Assembly (NCBI GenBank): GCA_013398275.1
Contig: VZSE01015288.1
Span: 985,524-1,049,523, forward strand
Length of the DNA: 64,000 nucleotides
DNA from: Promerops cafer
Lineage: Eukaryota > Chordata > Aves > Passeriformes > Nectariniidae
Reading direction: 5' to 3'
Shown here: positions 50,347-63,365 of the stretch, piece after piece
How positions within the stretch are numbered: the stretch's first letter is position 1
Layout: every line of letters begins with the position of its first letter
Translations under genes and position numbers: made by a program
The notes under the pieces: model-generated
What the model was told of the DNA's origin: nothing
The model's database searches: none
Seen by the model: only the letters and a program-made list of their open reading frames with translations

Positions 50347-51957
50347 TTACTTTGTTTTTATAGGTTCCCGCTCCAGCCATCGCACCCTGACTTTTTGTTT
50401 ATAGTGATACTCCTTTAGAAAGTCTTGCAACATTGAGGGTAGAGGAAGGTCATCAATTCCATCGTACGTAGTGCACCTGCAGATTACTGCCCGGCAGATA
50501 TACTGCAGACTAAAGGGGAAGGTCCTGTTCAGAGATACAGTAAGCAATGGTTCAAAGAACATGCAAGAGCTGGGGTCTTTGTAGTGTTCCAGAAGCCCCG
50601 TAACGGTGGAGGAGTGAAACACACAGGGGTCATGGGCATCAAAGCTGAAGTTGTGGTTCCACTGCTCAATGCGTGCGTGCAGCGAGCGGTTGTAGCGGCG
50701 GAAGCTCACCGAGAAGAGGTAGTCCTCCTGTGCAGAATCCCTGAGCAAAAAAGTGCCTTCGGGTTTACCCTCCAGAAGTGCTTCTGCTTCATAGCGGTCC
50801 ATGACGCCCCAGTAGCACGGGTTACCTGTGATCTGGAGCAAGTCTGGCACAAGGCAGTGGATGTAATCGATCTGAGTATGCACTTTCCAAGCCCCCTGCC
50901 TGCTGATATGGCCGTGGCTCTCTCCTGACATCTGACGCTGCTTCTGCCGGCGTGACTGCAGGCAAAGCGTTGTTGTGTCCTCTTCAGAGTCACAGTTCCC
51001 TGGAGGTGTTACGGTTTTGTCCCCAGTCAGCTCAGTCATACCAGGGGCTAACTTTGGTCCCAGTTTATACAATGGATTTACCTGTGCTGTAGCTTCAAAA
51101 GTATGTATTTGGGCATTGGGAGGGGGATCAACCCCTTCTTCAATACTAAGTCTACGTCTCTCTCTGAGCCTGTCTTCTTCATCTTCTGTGGAAACCAAGG
51201 AAGGATCAAATGTGTCAAAGAAAGTTGAATGAGGGCTCACAGGCGCTGTGTGTTGTTTAATCAGATGCCACTTCTGGGCCAGATCTGAGCCTGCAGGAAA
51301 AGGGCATTTCTCAAGCATTAGTTCAGAGAGGTGGATCTTTCTTTTGTTAGAAAACAGAGGTTTGGACTGTTTGCTGTAAGTTCTCATGGGAAAACACAGC
51401 CCAACAGTATCTTGGAGACGCTGTCGCAGAGAACGGCTGCCTACTGTCCTGCTGGATACTGCATCCATGTCATGGACTGAGCTCACTCCATACCTTCTCT
51501 CCCTCCTCTGCAAACCACTTCGTGTTCTACCAAATCTTTTTTCAGTATCCAAGGAACTCTGTGTTTTGGTAGAGCAGGAATGCTTCTTCTTCCCACCCCA
51601 AGGAGCATGCCGTGAATAAGAGTCCCTTCGAGCAAGCCTGGCTCCTGTGGTGACACACGAGTCATTCTCTTTCTCAATGCTTATTTCAACAATCTGAGGA
51701 ATTTCTGTGACACAGTTTTGGTTCCGCCTTGCTGAATTCTTTGAAGGACTTAAGCCTAATTGCAAAGCAATGTTTTCTCTCAATGGGCTGCTGGGTTGTT
51801 GTTGAGTCAAGTCTGTTATCTGGATGGCTTTCTCTTTACCAGATGGGCAATTATTGGAGTTCACAACTATACTCTCATTTTGGCTTCCACCTTCATGACT
51901 AAAGAGATTCTGGCACCTGTATTTGAAATTGTTCCACATTTTTCCAACTTTATCCAT
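50347..51957 (-). CDS. SOCS5: Suppressor of cytokine signaling 5 (SOCS5), complete coding sequence
   Basis: A 536-residue protein, the same length as I recall for mammalian SOCS5, uninterrupted from ATG (51957) to TAA (50349-50347). Residues 1-170 are a long basic/polar N-terminal region starting MDKVGKMWNNFKYRCQNLF. Residues about 175-244 match the conserved N-terminal JAK-interaction region known for SOCS4/SOCS5 (genomic about 51435-51226). The SH2 domain runs about 381-470 (50817-50548), with the phosphotyrosine-binding FLLRDS motif at 403-408 (Arg406). The SOCS box runs about 479-517 (50523-50407), with a BC box around L484/C488 for Elongin B/C and an LPLP Cul5 box at 504-507. Known family role: cytoplasmic negative regulator of JAK-STAT and EGFR signalling and substrate receptor of a Cullin-5 ubiquitin ligase. 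SOCS4 is the nearest paralogue, but the N-terminus and length fit SOCS5. The start is supported by G at +4 and an in-frame TAA two codons upstream. No damage is seen. Confidence 0.98.
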   Translation of the reverse strand: MDKVGKMWNNFKYRCQNLFSHEGGSQNESIVVNSNNCPSGKEKAIQITDLTQQQPSSPLRENIALQLGLSPSKNSARRNQNCVTEIPQIVEISIEKENDSCVTTGARLARRDSYSRHAPWGGKKKHSCSTKTQSSLDTEKRFGRTRSGLQRRERRYGVSSVHDMDAVSSRTVGSRSLRQRLQDTVGLCFPMRTYSKQSKPLFSNKRKIHLSELMLEKCPFPAGSDLAQKWHLIKQHTAPVSPHSTFFDTFDPSLVSTEDEEDRLRERRRLSIEEGVDPPPNAQIHTFEATAQVNPLYKLGPKLAPGMTELTGDKTVTPPGNCDSEEDTTTLCLQSRRQKQRQMSGESHGHISRQGAWKVHTQIDYIHCLVPDLLQITGNPCYWGVMDRYEAEALLEGKPEGTFLLRDSAQEDYLFSVSFRRYNRSLHARIEQWNHNFSFDAHDPCVFHSSTVTGLLEHYKDPSSCMFFEPLLTVSLNRTFPFSLQYICRAVICRCTTYDGIDDLPLPSMLQDFLKEYHYKQKVRVRWLEREPIKTK

Positions 51958-51990
51958 GGATTATGTTATCTAAATTCAAGAGGAGAAGAA
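51958..51990 (-). promoter_or_regulatory. SOCS5: Splice acceptor and 12-nt 5'UTR leader of the SOCS5 coding exon
   Basis: Read on the minus strand, a pyrimidine-rich stretch (TTCTTCTCCTCTTGAATTTAG) ends in AG at 51971-51970. It is followed by 12 nt of leader (51969-51958) and the ATG. The leader contains an in-frame TAA, so translation cannot begin further upstream in this exon. This fits the known SOCS5 gene structure, in which the coding exon is preceded by a noncoding first exon. Confidence 0.8.
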
Positions 51991-54180
51991 ATATTAAAAT
52001 AAAAATATAGTTTTAAAACATGAGGATACATCTTCAGGTATCAATTAAGTTACAGACCCAAGATGACTATTATTAACTGAATGCAATACATTTTAAAAAG
52101 TGCCCTAGTCTTTGTAGGGTTATGCAGAAGCAAGATGCATCACACCATTTTGATATTTTGAAAAATATTTATTTAGAAAATATTCAAAAATATGGATATT
52201 AACAAAAATCACCACAAAGGAAGTGTTTAGGAAATTTCATTTCATTTAGGCCCTCCTATTTTTCTGTAGGCATGTAGGTAGGTCTGCATAGTTGTACTTG
52301 ATGAATAGGAAATATACAGTCTAAAATTCTTCATTTTAGGAAGAATTTTAAAGTCATATAAGCTCCCAATAAGCAGCAGTAAAACAAATCCTGAATAAGA
52401 ACTGTTCAAGTCACTCCAAACTAGGAGAGCAGTTAGTAAAATCCAACAAGTGCACTGCAAATGTCCAGATACACCATGTAAAAACAAAAGCTCCAGCTGC
52501 AGACCACATAAATTCCAAGATATAGCTTTGTAAGATTAAAAGAATTAGCACAAAAATAGAAATTTAGGGGGAAAAAAAGCATTCATAATTATTAGATGAG
52601 ACAATCACCAAAAGACAATTTTAGAATTATGAAGTCTCTGATACATTAATATAAGCCATATGAAACAGCTGAAAAAACCCCACCAACCAATGGTCTGGCT
52701 TTATTACTTAAGATATAAAAGAATGACAGAGCCCAAGGAGCTTTTCTATCTTTAGTAAGAACACTTAAAAAGAAAGCAGCTCCACAGCAGAAACACTATG
52801 GCAGTGAATCATGAAGATACAGTAAAAAGATAAAAACATTAGCAATGTGTATTCTCAAACTACATCTTTAGAAACTGAGTTTGATAATTGGAACAAGACT
52901 GCCAAAATTACAGGACTGCCCTAGGACAGAGAGAAACAGGCTAATTCTGTACTAAAAAAAGTCAGGCAATGCCAAACTAAATTAGATCTAATTAAGTTCT
53001 GAGAGAAGTGCTAAGCTTACAAGACTAAAATACGTCATCTTATCTAATTTAACTCTTTATGGAAACTGCTCTGCTCTCTGGAAACGTATTATTTTGCAGC
53101 AACACTCCTCTGTTGCTGCACTTCTTTTCTGTTCATAACTGGAGAGAAATCTGAAGCAGTGATTAAATGCACTGGGGCTCATGACATAAAGTGGATGATA
53201 AACAAGTAGGCAATGCTCTGGTGATCCAACCTACAAGTCCTTATAACAGGAGCATAGCTGTAACCCTACCACTTTATAGCAGAATCCACTGAGACTGAGG
53301 AAGAGTCAAAGGCATAGCTTACAAGAGAAACAGGAAAGAGAATAAATGTGTAACACCTGACTGTGATAGCAACAAAAAACAAAAGCTTTCTTTCTCACTC
53401 TGTCATCAGATGATCCAGCAAACCCAGGTACCCAACTGCACTAAATAAGACCTTAAGAACTGAGTGTGGATAAGGGAGCTGGGGAGAAGGGAGAAATCAG
53501 GCCTCCAGTCTCTGAAGGTTACTGGTACCAGTTACTTACAACACAGTGCTAAGGACAATCTGCACAGCACCCACATGGTTATTAAGGAGGGAGATGCAGA
53601 GCAAAGTTACACATAGAAAATGCTACACAGTTCCATATATACATAAAGACTGTAAGCAAATGAGCAAAGAATATCTTCCTGATTAAAATAAAAAATCCTA
53701 AAATTGTTTTGCTTTCTGGAGTTGTCTGGGGAAATTCTAGGAGCAGTAGAACTACTAAAGTCAGACCACATACAGATTTGCAGGAAGCATCCAACACGTA
53801 TCATGTCATTGCAATGATCATAGCTGTTTGTGGTGTTTCAGAATATCCATGCTGACCATGAGGGAGCACGTTTGCTGGCTACCAGCCTGTCAACACAATA
53901 TATGTAAGGTTGACTTCTACACTTTTGTCTCAAGATGTAACTTTTTTATTCTCTTCCTAGTCAGAGAGATATTTAAAATTTTGGGGAAGAGAAAAGAATG
54001 AGGTACTATATAAACTCCATTCCCTTGGCAAGTCAGGCTAGAAAATGCACACATTTTTGTGACAATGAACTAGAATTACTTTTCTAACCAAACAACCACA
54101 TGCTATTCAGTGGTGTCTTTTATTCTAAAATTGCTCTTTATTGCTCTTCCTTTGCACTACTACTCTAAAATGTCTTAAGG

Positions 54181-54212
54181 CTGTTAGATGGGCAGACTGT
54201 TAGATGGGCGGA
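54181..54212 (+). repeat. Two tandem 16-bp units
   Basis: CTGTTAGATGGGCAGA is followed immediately by CTGTTAGATGGGCGGA, one mismatch, in the SOCS5 intron. Confidence 0.85.
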
Positions 54213-57005
54213 AAGTTCTCTACACGTGCCCAGAAAGCTTCAAGAACAAATAAAAATAAAAACCAACAAAACACTCCACCCACAACCCCCCCAGCATACT
54301 GGCTTGACAGACTGTACTTTTCAGAAGTTAAATTTAAAAGGTTAAGTACTTTTTGTCACACTCAAGAGAATAAAGATACCTTTCTTACCCAGAAAAGCAA
54401 ATGAGTCACTGTGTCTTGTCTTGAGAATATACCTCAGCATGAACTTGCTAGATTCCTTCTTTGACTTGTGGACATGATTACTACAAAGGGAAAAGCAGAA
54501 ATTTTGTTAGTAGTTAGAATATCTTTTCATTTAGACATTTAGCATTAGTCACTGACATCAAAGGGATATTTTACTATTTATTTCTGAAATGTGTCCATGT
54601 AACTGCTTGCTCTTTATATATTTTTAATGCATATTAACATAAACAAAAAGCTTCACAGAACTCGCTTTTTTTATACATTAACAACACTTGTCAAGTACAG
54701 TCATGGGGAGGACTCTGAAATAAAACTTTTGACAACCAAGAGCAAAGCCACAGTATCTGGATCATTGAAGTACTAGGCACAATGGGCATAATCAAGCCTA
54801 TGAAATGGTTTCCCCACATTTTGGTTTCAAGTCCAAAACAGTGGCTCCCAAGTTGTGGTTGGCAGTGCTGTCAGATCACCACATACTGTCTCTCTTCCTT
54901 GCTCCAGCTGCTACATCACATCAAAAGGCAGCTAAAAATACACACTTTTCTAATATTACTTTTCCAGGTAAGCAACTGCTGTACTCTCCACAAGGATGTT
55001 ATATGATTGTGAAGCAAGAGCAATATGAACCATGATTCTAAAAATGGGAAAGTGGAATACAAGACAAGTTCTTTATTAAAAGAGTAGGTCAGCACTTCCC
55101 TAAAATAATCATCATTGTTTTTCAGAAACCCAAGAGGAGTTGAGGGATTTAATATGCTCACACCACTGTCAGAAATCTAACAGTAACAGAACAGAGGAGA
55201 ATAATTTGCTTCTCCATGCTAGATGCAAGCCCAGGAAAGCAGTAAGAGTTAACAGAAAACACTGGGAACTTATATTAAGGCTTTACATACAGAACAGGAA
55301 GAAAAATATTGAAATGTGATGCACATGTACTTCAATGAAAAGCTACAGGGTTGAGCAATATTAATATTAATATTAGGTGCATATTAAAAGTTAATATTCC
55401 TATGTAGACACTCCAGAGCAATGGCAGAAAAGTTCAAGTATTACTAGTTTCCATTCCCCTCTGGAAGCGCTAAAATTGCTGCAACATTTTTAAAGTTAGG
55501 CCATACTATTGCTATTGAGATTCCATAAAAGTAATCTTTTCAGAGAGCAACAGAGTGACAAAGTATTTATAGCAGATGAAGATCAAAGCACAAGTACAGT
55601 TCTTCTGCAACTGTAACATTTACTCTCATTCCTTTTGTTCTGCATTATGTTCCTAGCAAGCCTACAAACACAAGACATCAAACCTATTAAAATTGGTTCA
55701 GTGCAAGGCCTTAACAGAGCAAATGCAAGGCAAAGTTCCTAGAATAAGGGCTATCCAACTTCAAACAAAACCTTACTTGAAACATTAGCTCATTCAGCCC
55801 TCTGAAGTTCATCTTCATTCCAAATGAAACCAGCAATGCTGTTTTACTGGGCACAGGTGGCAAAGGGGCCGCATGCTAACCATTTTAACTCATCAAAAAT
55901 ACAAAAAACCCACATGGATGCTTATCCTGAAGCGTCATGCTTAGTGGTACAAGCTTTATATATTCCTATTCTTCTCAGTTCTGCTTAGAAACATGAGCAG
56001 TCAATGCACCACCTATCACATCACCACTGCCAGCCAGCTGACACGGCCTGTTGGACAAACTGCCAGGTGGCTCCAGGAGGGAGTGGTTTCTTTGGGAACC
56101 AGCCTTCCCTAATGGAAAACAGTTCCTTGCATTTGGGCAAATTGTCTCAGTTAAACATCTCAGACTTGTGTTAGAATAAAACTTGAGTCACTGGTAAAGT
56201 ATTTAAAATTCAACCTAGTGATTTTAAATTAGTTTAAATCAATGTGCAACAGATGTGTGGTTTCACAGATTTCTTGTGGCAGCACTAAGCTTGACAAAAT
56301 AAAAATTGTTTCTGTACTGGTTCTAAAGCCATCCCAGTTTTACAAAGGAGCACCGCCAGTGGTTATTCTAGCCTAAACAGGAAATCAATTTCATTCCATC
56401 AAAATCCACAAAGTGAATTCAGCCATTTGTAGATTTTCTAAGAAAAAAAAAAAAAATTATTTTTCTAAGAAAAATAAAGTTCTACTGATGTTCTTAACAC
56501 AATCTCTTTTCAACTAAAAATTATTTCTACCTACTTTGAACTGGCAAAAATGATCTTAAAAATAACAGATAATAAGCACTCTACAGGGATTACAGAAGCA
56601 ATGAGCAGTAATACCTTAGTGCTATATTCCCATTTGCAGTAAATTTAGAGACATTCAAAGGCATGAAGTTTGCATGAGTGTAGTCTTCAAGTATTCTGAG
56701 TACACAAATGCTGAGATGAGATTTTAAGCAATATGATAAAGCTACAGTTACAACAGTTACAGTTACTTTTTTGTAATCCTAAAATACCACATATTAACAG
56801 ATTACTGTGAAAACTCAGACCACTCTTTCCAGAAATGTCACAAGATCTAGCCAGAGCTTTCTGCTTGTGACTTCGTAGGAACACTATTCAAAGTCAAAGC
56901 TGTGCTCTGTCTGAAAGATAATACATTCCTTTCACCCTCACAGTTCACACAATTTAAAATTTACTCAGTATGGTTTATTACATTCAAAGTATTAACTCCC
57001 AACAA

Positions 57006-57032
57006 TGTATCATCTTCACAAAAGATGATACA
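57006..57032. repeat. Perfect 11-bp inverted repeat with 5-nt loop
   Basis: TGTATCATCTT (57006-57016) and AAGATGATACA (57022-57032) are exact reverse complements around CACAA. A partial third copy, AGTATGATACCTT, follows at 57041. It lies inside the SOCS5 intron. Confidence 0.85.
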
Positions 57033-60000
57033 CTGCACAAAGTATGATACCTTACAGAACAGGCTCAAACAAAAAAGAACCTACAAGATTATTTATTTCA
57101 GTATTTTTGTAAGATGATAGCTTCAAAACACTGAAAGATAACAAGGTCAAAACACTGAAGGAATACAAAACCAGACAATTCTTACAAGTCAAAAACCCTT
57201 GAGACAGGAGAAGGAAAAGAGGGCAGGGAAAGAAACCAGTCTCCCTGCTCCTTGCACACTGTTTAGCTCAATGTTAGCTGGAGCCTACACAGGCAAACCA
57301 GCTACCACATTCCATGACCCTAGTGCATGCCCCCACGGACCATGGAGGTACAAGCAAAAGACTGGAGGGAAACACTGCTTCCATTTGTGTCATTCCTTAA
57401 AATGATTTGCTTAGCAGTGACAGGAGACTCTTATTAAAGACATTTGTTTCCATTAAGGGATGCTTGCTGAAGAGGTCACTGTCCTATCTGCAGGCTGCCA
57501 AATGCCTGCTGCAGGCTCCTGCTGTAGGGATGCATGGAGGGAGCTGCTCCTGTCAGCGCTCCTCAGCCTTATTCAGTCAAAGTGAATAACGCTGGCAACC
57601 CCCTACTGAAGTATCTGAAGTAACCCACTTGAGGAAGGAAGGGCAACAGTAAGGACTACAAAGCAATTTCCTCCCTTCCAATGCACATTCCAGAAATAAT
57701 GAATTACTACTGTAATACTAGAGATAACATTTCTTAAAAAAAAAGGAATTTGTTGGCTCAAGAGGAACCATACATTTTTCTACACACACAAAAATGTGCG
57801 CACTGCAGACAGCTCAAAGAGCTGATTTAGAAGGAAAAGGTGGCTGCTATTTTTTTAACTAAACAAGGTAAAGGGGCCAAGTGTCTCAAGTGCTCATGAA
57901 AGCCTTATTAGGATAAAGTAATACTGTTTTTTAACTATTAGATTTTTATAAATTGGAAGTGCAGTTGTGTAGGAAGATGAATACGAAGGTTTGAATCCCC
58001 AAACCAAAACTCAAACCTGCCAGAAAAGAGGTAAAGGATACAGAGCTACAATTCCAACAACACACAGAATTGGCCTAAGTCAGCACTGCAACCAAAAGAA
58101 ATGGCGTCAGCCTCTTCCTGGCCACCTGTGCTGGTGCAGGAGGTGGTCTGTACACCATATGGCTGCTCAGTCAACCAGCTCAAGGAACTGATTCAGACTA
58201 AAATGGATTCTCAGAAAAAGTCTTAATCATTTACTCCATCTGGTTTATGACTTCTGTACAAACATTCAAGTTAACATATGGGAGGAGCAGATGAGGAGGG
58301 AGGAAGCAGCAGCCAGGGCAAGACTGCTTCCTTCCCAGCAGGACTGATTAGTTCTGCTGAAGTTAAGTTCTTAGATGGCTACTTTGAAGAGAAATCTCCA
58401 TTTTCAGCTGTGGGGCTCTGGCTGCAAAGAAAGAGATTAGGACTCTACTTAAGATGCTGTTTTGAACACTTGCATTTAAAGTTCAGCCACTGAAAGCCTT
58501 TACTTTGAAAATAAAATGCTGAGTTATCTTGATGTAGTCTGCTAAAACACAAGGAAAGCTGAAAGTTTCAAGGACTTAAGCTGGCAGACTGTCAAGTCAA
58601 AGTAAAATAATGATATTTTGCCATTGTTCCAGCCTGGAGTAAGAAATAAACTCCTCCCCCTCCTTGGTGCAGATTTGCAATGAGCAAAAAGCAGTCTTAG
58701 CTTGGACAGCTGTTGTTCTGCCAGTTTCTTCCCAAGCAGCTACATATTGGTAACTTCAGTCCAAAAATACTGCTTCAAGACTTTAAACAGTGGGAACATT
58801 CTTGTAAGCCCCTTTCTAGGCTGAGTTTCCAAAAGGACAATTTTGGGACTTTGTGTGTTCACCCTGGATTGAAAAGTACTGTACAGTAGCTATCCATTTC
58901 TTTGCTGTTCAGAAGATCTGAAATCCTTGAAGCAGACAAGTCATCAATAGACAAACAGAAAGTTAAGGCACTGAACCATAACTAGAGACAACTGCTTTTT
59001 AAATACTCTTTTCCCTCTACTTACACAAGTCTAGTAGGCAATAACACAACCATCATGAGAAAAGCTGGTAGTTCTAATTATGTAAGAATCACAGAGCAAA
59101 CATGAGTTTCAGATATTAAAACAGAAATAACACTATACAGTTTTACTAAGAACTCCACATAGTGGTAGATTTCTATGCTAGAAACTGCAAATTCAAGACA
59201 ATGGCACACATTAATTCCAAGTCAAGAAACCTTCAAATCATTTAGGCAGTATCCTGATGGTGGCCACTCATTGTAACATGTAAATCCACACAAGCAACAT
59301 TAAATGGAAGCAGTTTCCTTTAAACTACCTCCATACACCCTAAGCAGGCAATTCAATTTCACCTTAACATTTGAAAAAACAAAAGAATGGGCATTAAGTT
59401 AGCAAGGTAAAGTACCTGCCATGGAAGAGAACTCTAGGTGATTTAGTGTAGTAATGGTTTCCATACTGCTAAGTTTAACTCTTCTCACACAGAAGCTACC
59501 ACTATATTTTTAAAATTCATGTGAACAGAATAAATGGTTCCAGTCAGTGTACAAGTACAGCAGCCCTCTTGATGACCTCTGCAAAAGCCATAAGTACTCT
59601 GAGAAAAGTTATGGAGCTCCCCCTTAGCGGAGAAGAATTTGTTTCTACTTCTAAGAACACTAATGAAGAGTATCCTCCTTTACAAAGTTCTAAAATATAA
59701 ATAGGTCTCAAATTGATTAAAAAAATTATCTAATGGTTATTTGTACATAATTCTTGGGAGTTAAGAAAAAGCATACCTTAATAGCTGTGCCTCACTAAAA
59801 GGAAAGGAAATTGGAAGCAAAGTTGAAAAGATGAGTCAAATCACATCCCACATCTTTGACTAGCTCAGTAAAAACATCCAATTTAATATGTTTTGTAAAC
59901 AGAGCATTTCATTCAATTGCAAATGGCCTATTTTCCAAACACAATCCTTCTGTTCTGGGATCAATTTATACTGGTTTAACAGTCCTATTTCTTCTCACTA

Positions 60001-60700
60001 CATTTTTCAAAACCTCAACAGCCTGTCTAATGCCTCTCCCTCACCACTGTACCCGTGCCCGCCCTCAGCTTACAAGCACCTCCTGGACACAGAGCTTTTC
60101 TCATGCACCTAGCCATTTCTCATGTGTCCTTTTAACCTGACCAAGAAAAAGATCATATTCTCCAACACAAACTAGCTACCTGCCACCTCTTAACAACTGA
60201 TAAAACCGAAGTTGTACCTGTCTTTCTATAGCAATGTATCTACAATGGTGACCACATAGGGAAAAGTATTATTGCTATTCATGCAATTTGCAACTAAATA
60301 CAGCAGCCCTTCCCTCAAATTTAAGTGAAATGGACCGAAAAGTTCAAAGGTTTCTAAAACCGTAACAACTGAGAAGAGTAACTGTTATCCAAGCTGTTAT
60401 CCAGCTACAGGTATGCTGCACAGCAAGTAGAAGGTGGCCTGAGATGGACAGTTCTAATAACATAAACTTATAAAGTGACCTTCATAATGACTTAACTTCC
60501 AACTCACATTCTTTCATGCCAGAAGTTTGGCAAGTAAACTCTATCACTCCAGCACCACTGGAAATCTTAGATCAGTTTCCGTATGGAATATACTTTCATA
60601 AAATAGTTTGAATATTTGAATAACTGCAGAATGAGACCAGGGGATTTAACCTGCAAAGCATTTGGCAAGCAAGGAGTTAAAATCCTGCCTAAGACTAGCC

Positions 60701-60803
60701 CACAGCTGCTGTCAGCAGTCAGGCTTGTCAAGAGAAGCTCTGGGCTGTCTTGACAAGACTAATTGGCAGCAAGCACCTGGTTCCCCAGGCTGGGCCTGGG
60801 GAA
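60701..60803. repeat. Cluster of inverted repeats (three stem-loops in a row)
   Basis: First, a weak CTGCT/AGCAG stem lies near 60707-60719. Second, CTTGTCAAGA (60724-60733) pairs perfectly with TCTTGACAAG (60748-60757). Third, TTCCCCAGGC (60781-60790) pairs perfectly with GCCTGGGGAA (60794-60803) over a 3-nt loop. The surrounding 200 bp is more GC-rich than the rest of the SOCS5 intron. It may be an unrecognised repeat family or a structured element. Confidence 0.75.
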
Positions 60804-62319
60804 GGTAAAAGAACATAAACCCTGCAAAGGAGGAGAAGCAGCTGGAAGGCTGCCAGTAGGTCTAGCCTGTTTCATGTTTTCACTGTAATCCACAGGCAAC
60901 TTCATCCTAGACTATACCCAGCTAGAGCTATCAGAAACATTTCTCTGCAACTTCCCAGCTGAAGGAATCCTGTGCTTTGTGGTTCTGTACCTGCAAGTTC
61001 TGCCACTGAGCACACACCAAGCCTTGGTGTCCAGGGTCCTGCTGCAGCACAGCCATCTGCAACATCAACACTATCACTAAATTGCAGTGGAACTGAAATG
61101 TTGGTTTTCTAATGCCACCAAAAATTCACTTAAAGGTGTTACCATAACTTTAAAATTATGGACTAATTTGCTAGAAAATCAAAACTAAGACTGTTATGGA
61201 TATTCTGTACATTGAATAAAGCACGTGCAATGACAACTTATGAACATAGTAAATTACAGTGCATCTTTAAAGAAAGTAAAAAAAAAAAAAAGTTTAAAAA
61301 ATCCCCAACATTCCGGAAACTAGCTAGAATTGGATGCATGAGGAATTTTAAGTGGGATTTCCAGAAAAGTTAAAAGACTTTAAACATATTTTGACCTCTG
61401 CTAAGAATCATGATTTCAGTGAATGTGAAGCTTTCTGAAATTATGCCCTTGGTTTTTTCACATTATTAAAACTCAAGTAAAAAAACCAAAAACTTAAAGC
61501 ATTAGCCTTGCAGGTTCAGCCCCCAAGGTAGGAAGATCTTTTTTAGAAGTAAGAGACAAAAAAAAAAAATCCCTCAGTTTAGCTGAGTTTGTATAACTGA
61601 ACCAACAAGTGTCTAGTTATATATAAAAATACACAAAAATTGATATATTTAAAATATGTATAACATCAATATACATCAGAATTTTTTTTGTGCAAGATAG
61701 TGTTAAGCATAAACACTAAAAAGAACTAAATTTCTTCAAAGCAAATTGCTCAGCAAATACATTGACTACGTCTTGGCCAAGTTTCACATTTTAGGCGTTT
61801 TGTCAAGAATTCTAACAATGTAGAGCAGCACAAAGTTTCCATATCTTAAAACCCTGGAAATTTGGAAGTGTACTTGTATATAGTCTCATTTCAATCAATA
61901 AGCATTAATGCCAAATGGTGCTTGGGAGAACAAAAGATTGCAATGGAACCGCTTGGTAGTCAAACCACTGTTAGCAGTGGAACAAACTCACCCAAAGAGA
62001 CACAGTGTGCCACTGTGCTCTTACCTGGGCACACCACATGAACAATTGCAACATCCCTTTAACTGCTAATGATATTAAACAGTACCAATACAATGATCCA
62101 TTAGCAATAGCTAAAAAGAAAAAAAACTCAGGGTAATGAGATAAGTTACTGTGTTTGGAGTTACTGCTCTAGCAATAACAAAAAAATGCTTCTCTGCCTG
62201 ACAGCATAGGATCCAGAACCTTGCAACACCTGCTCTCCATTTGTATTCAAAGAGTACTAATGAGTAATCTAGAGGCTCTCTTGGTCTCTACTCATGAGCT
62301 TCATGACTCTGTGTTTTTA

Positions 62320-62420
62320 CAAAAAAAACCCAAACCAAACCAAACAAAAACACCCAACCATAACCCCACCCCAAAAGCAAACCAAAACAAACAAACAAAG
62401 AAAACCCCACCCACACCACA
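62320..62420 (+). repeat. A/C-only low-complexity tract
   Basis: About 100 nt with only two G and one T, built of AAACC, AAAC and CCACCC words. On the minus strand (the SOCS5 transcript) it reads as a GU-only tract. Confidence 0.85.
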
Positions 62421-62527
62421 TTTTCCTTGTGCCATGCAAAACAGGAATGCCCATGATTCAAAACACAGGATCAAGACGTACCATAAAAGCTTCAAGTAAT
62501 AATATCTAACCCTTCACACAGTCAGAA

Positions 62528-62598
62528 ATGTAAGACTATGATTATGTGCTATGACTGTAAGCACAGGACATGTAAGACTATGACTATATGCACAGGAT
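62528..62598 (+). repeat. Imperfect tandem duplication, about 42-bp unit
   Basis: ATGTAAGACTATGATTATGT...GCACAGGAC (62528-62569) is followed by a shortened copy ATGTAAGACTATGACTATAT GCACAGGAT (62570-62598). Confidence 0.75.
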
Positions 62599-63365
62599 AT
62601 GCATTAGAGACTGAACAATCACTGGTAAGAAAATCAGGTCTTTCCTCTTAAGAGCATCAGTTGCTTTAGTCCATTACAACTGAGGTGCTAACTAGATTAT
62701 TATGCTACTACCTTATCTTCAAGGAGCTAGACTCCATTGCATAGGAAGATGAAATAGGATAGCAAGATTGTCAGTATGTGGCTACATCTTTTTTCTTGGT
62801 CTTACATAAAGCAATTAGTTAAATAAAAACTATTTTAATGAAATGCTTATTCTGGCAAAGGAGCACCTGTGCATGTTATGTAAGTGAGCCCCCACAGGAG
62901 GAGAATATTCTAAGAAAAATATACGTATTTGGTTAACTCCTAAATTCTCCTGAAAATAAAATATATAAATGCTTTGTCTTTTGAAATCATCTATCCAATC
63001 CAGAAGCTGACTCCAGTTATCTCTAAAGGATTGTTGCAGCAAGACCCTAGCCATGAATCACTAATCCACTGGTTAGCTAATGGACATTCCTATCAATCAG
63101 TAGGCAAATGGCCTATCTAAAAAGACAACTCACTAACCTGTAATACCACTTGAATACCACACTGGCTCATTCAGTATTAGAAAGCAGCTTGGTATCCAAG
63201 GGCTCCTATCTGATATGGATGAATATAAGTTACAGGCTGTAGGAATTCTAAGAAGATGCAGCAAAGGAACAGACTAGAAAAATGAATCTTTACAACACCA
63301 TTGCCAGCTGCATGAGACTAATAAAACCAATAATGCTCTTTTGCTCTATGAAAGCAGACTCAGTT

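Noticed and set aside
50584..50928. Open frame of 114 codons on the plus strand inside SOCS5
   Set aside because: Antisense shadow of the SH2-coding region. Other plus and minus frames within 50347-51957 are likewise shadows.
57988..57999. GGTTTGAATCC resembling a tRNA B box
   Set aside because: No A box, acceptor stem or cloverleaf can be built around it.
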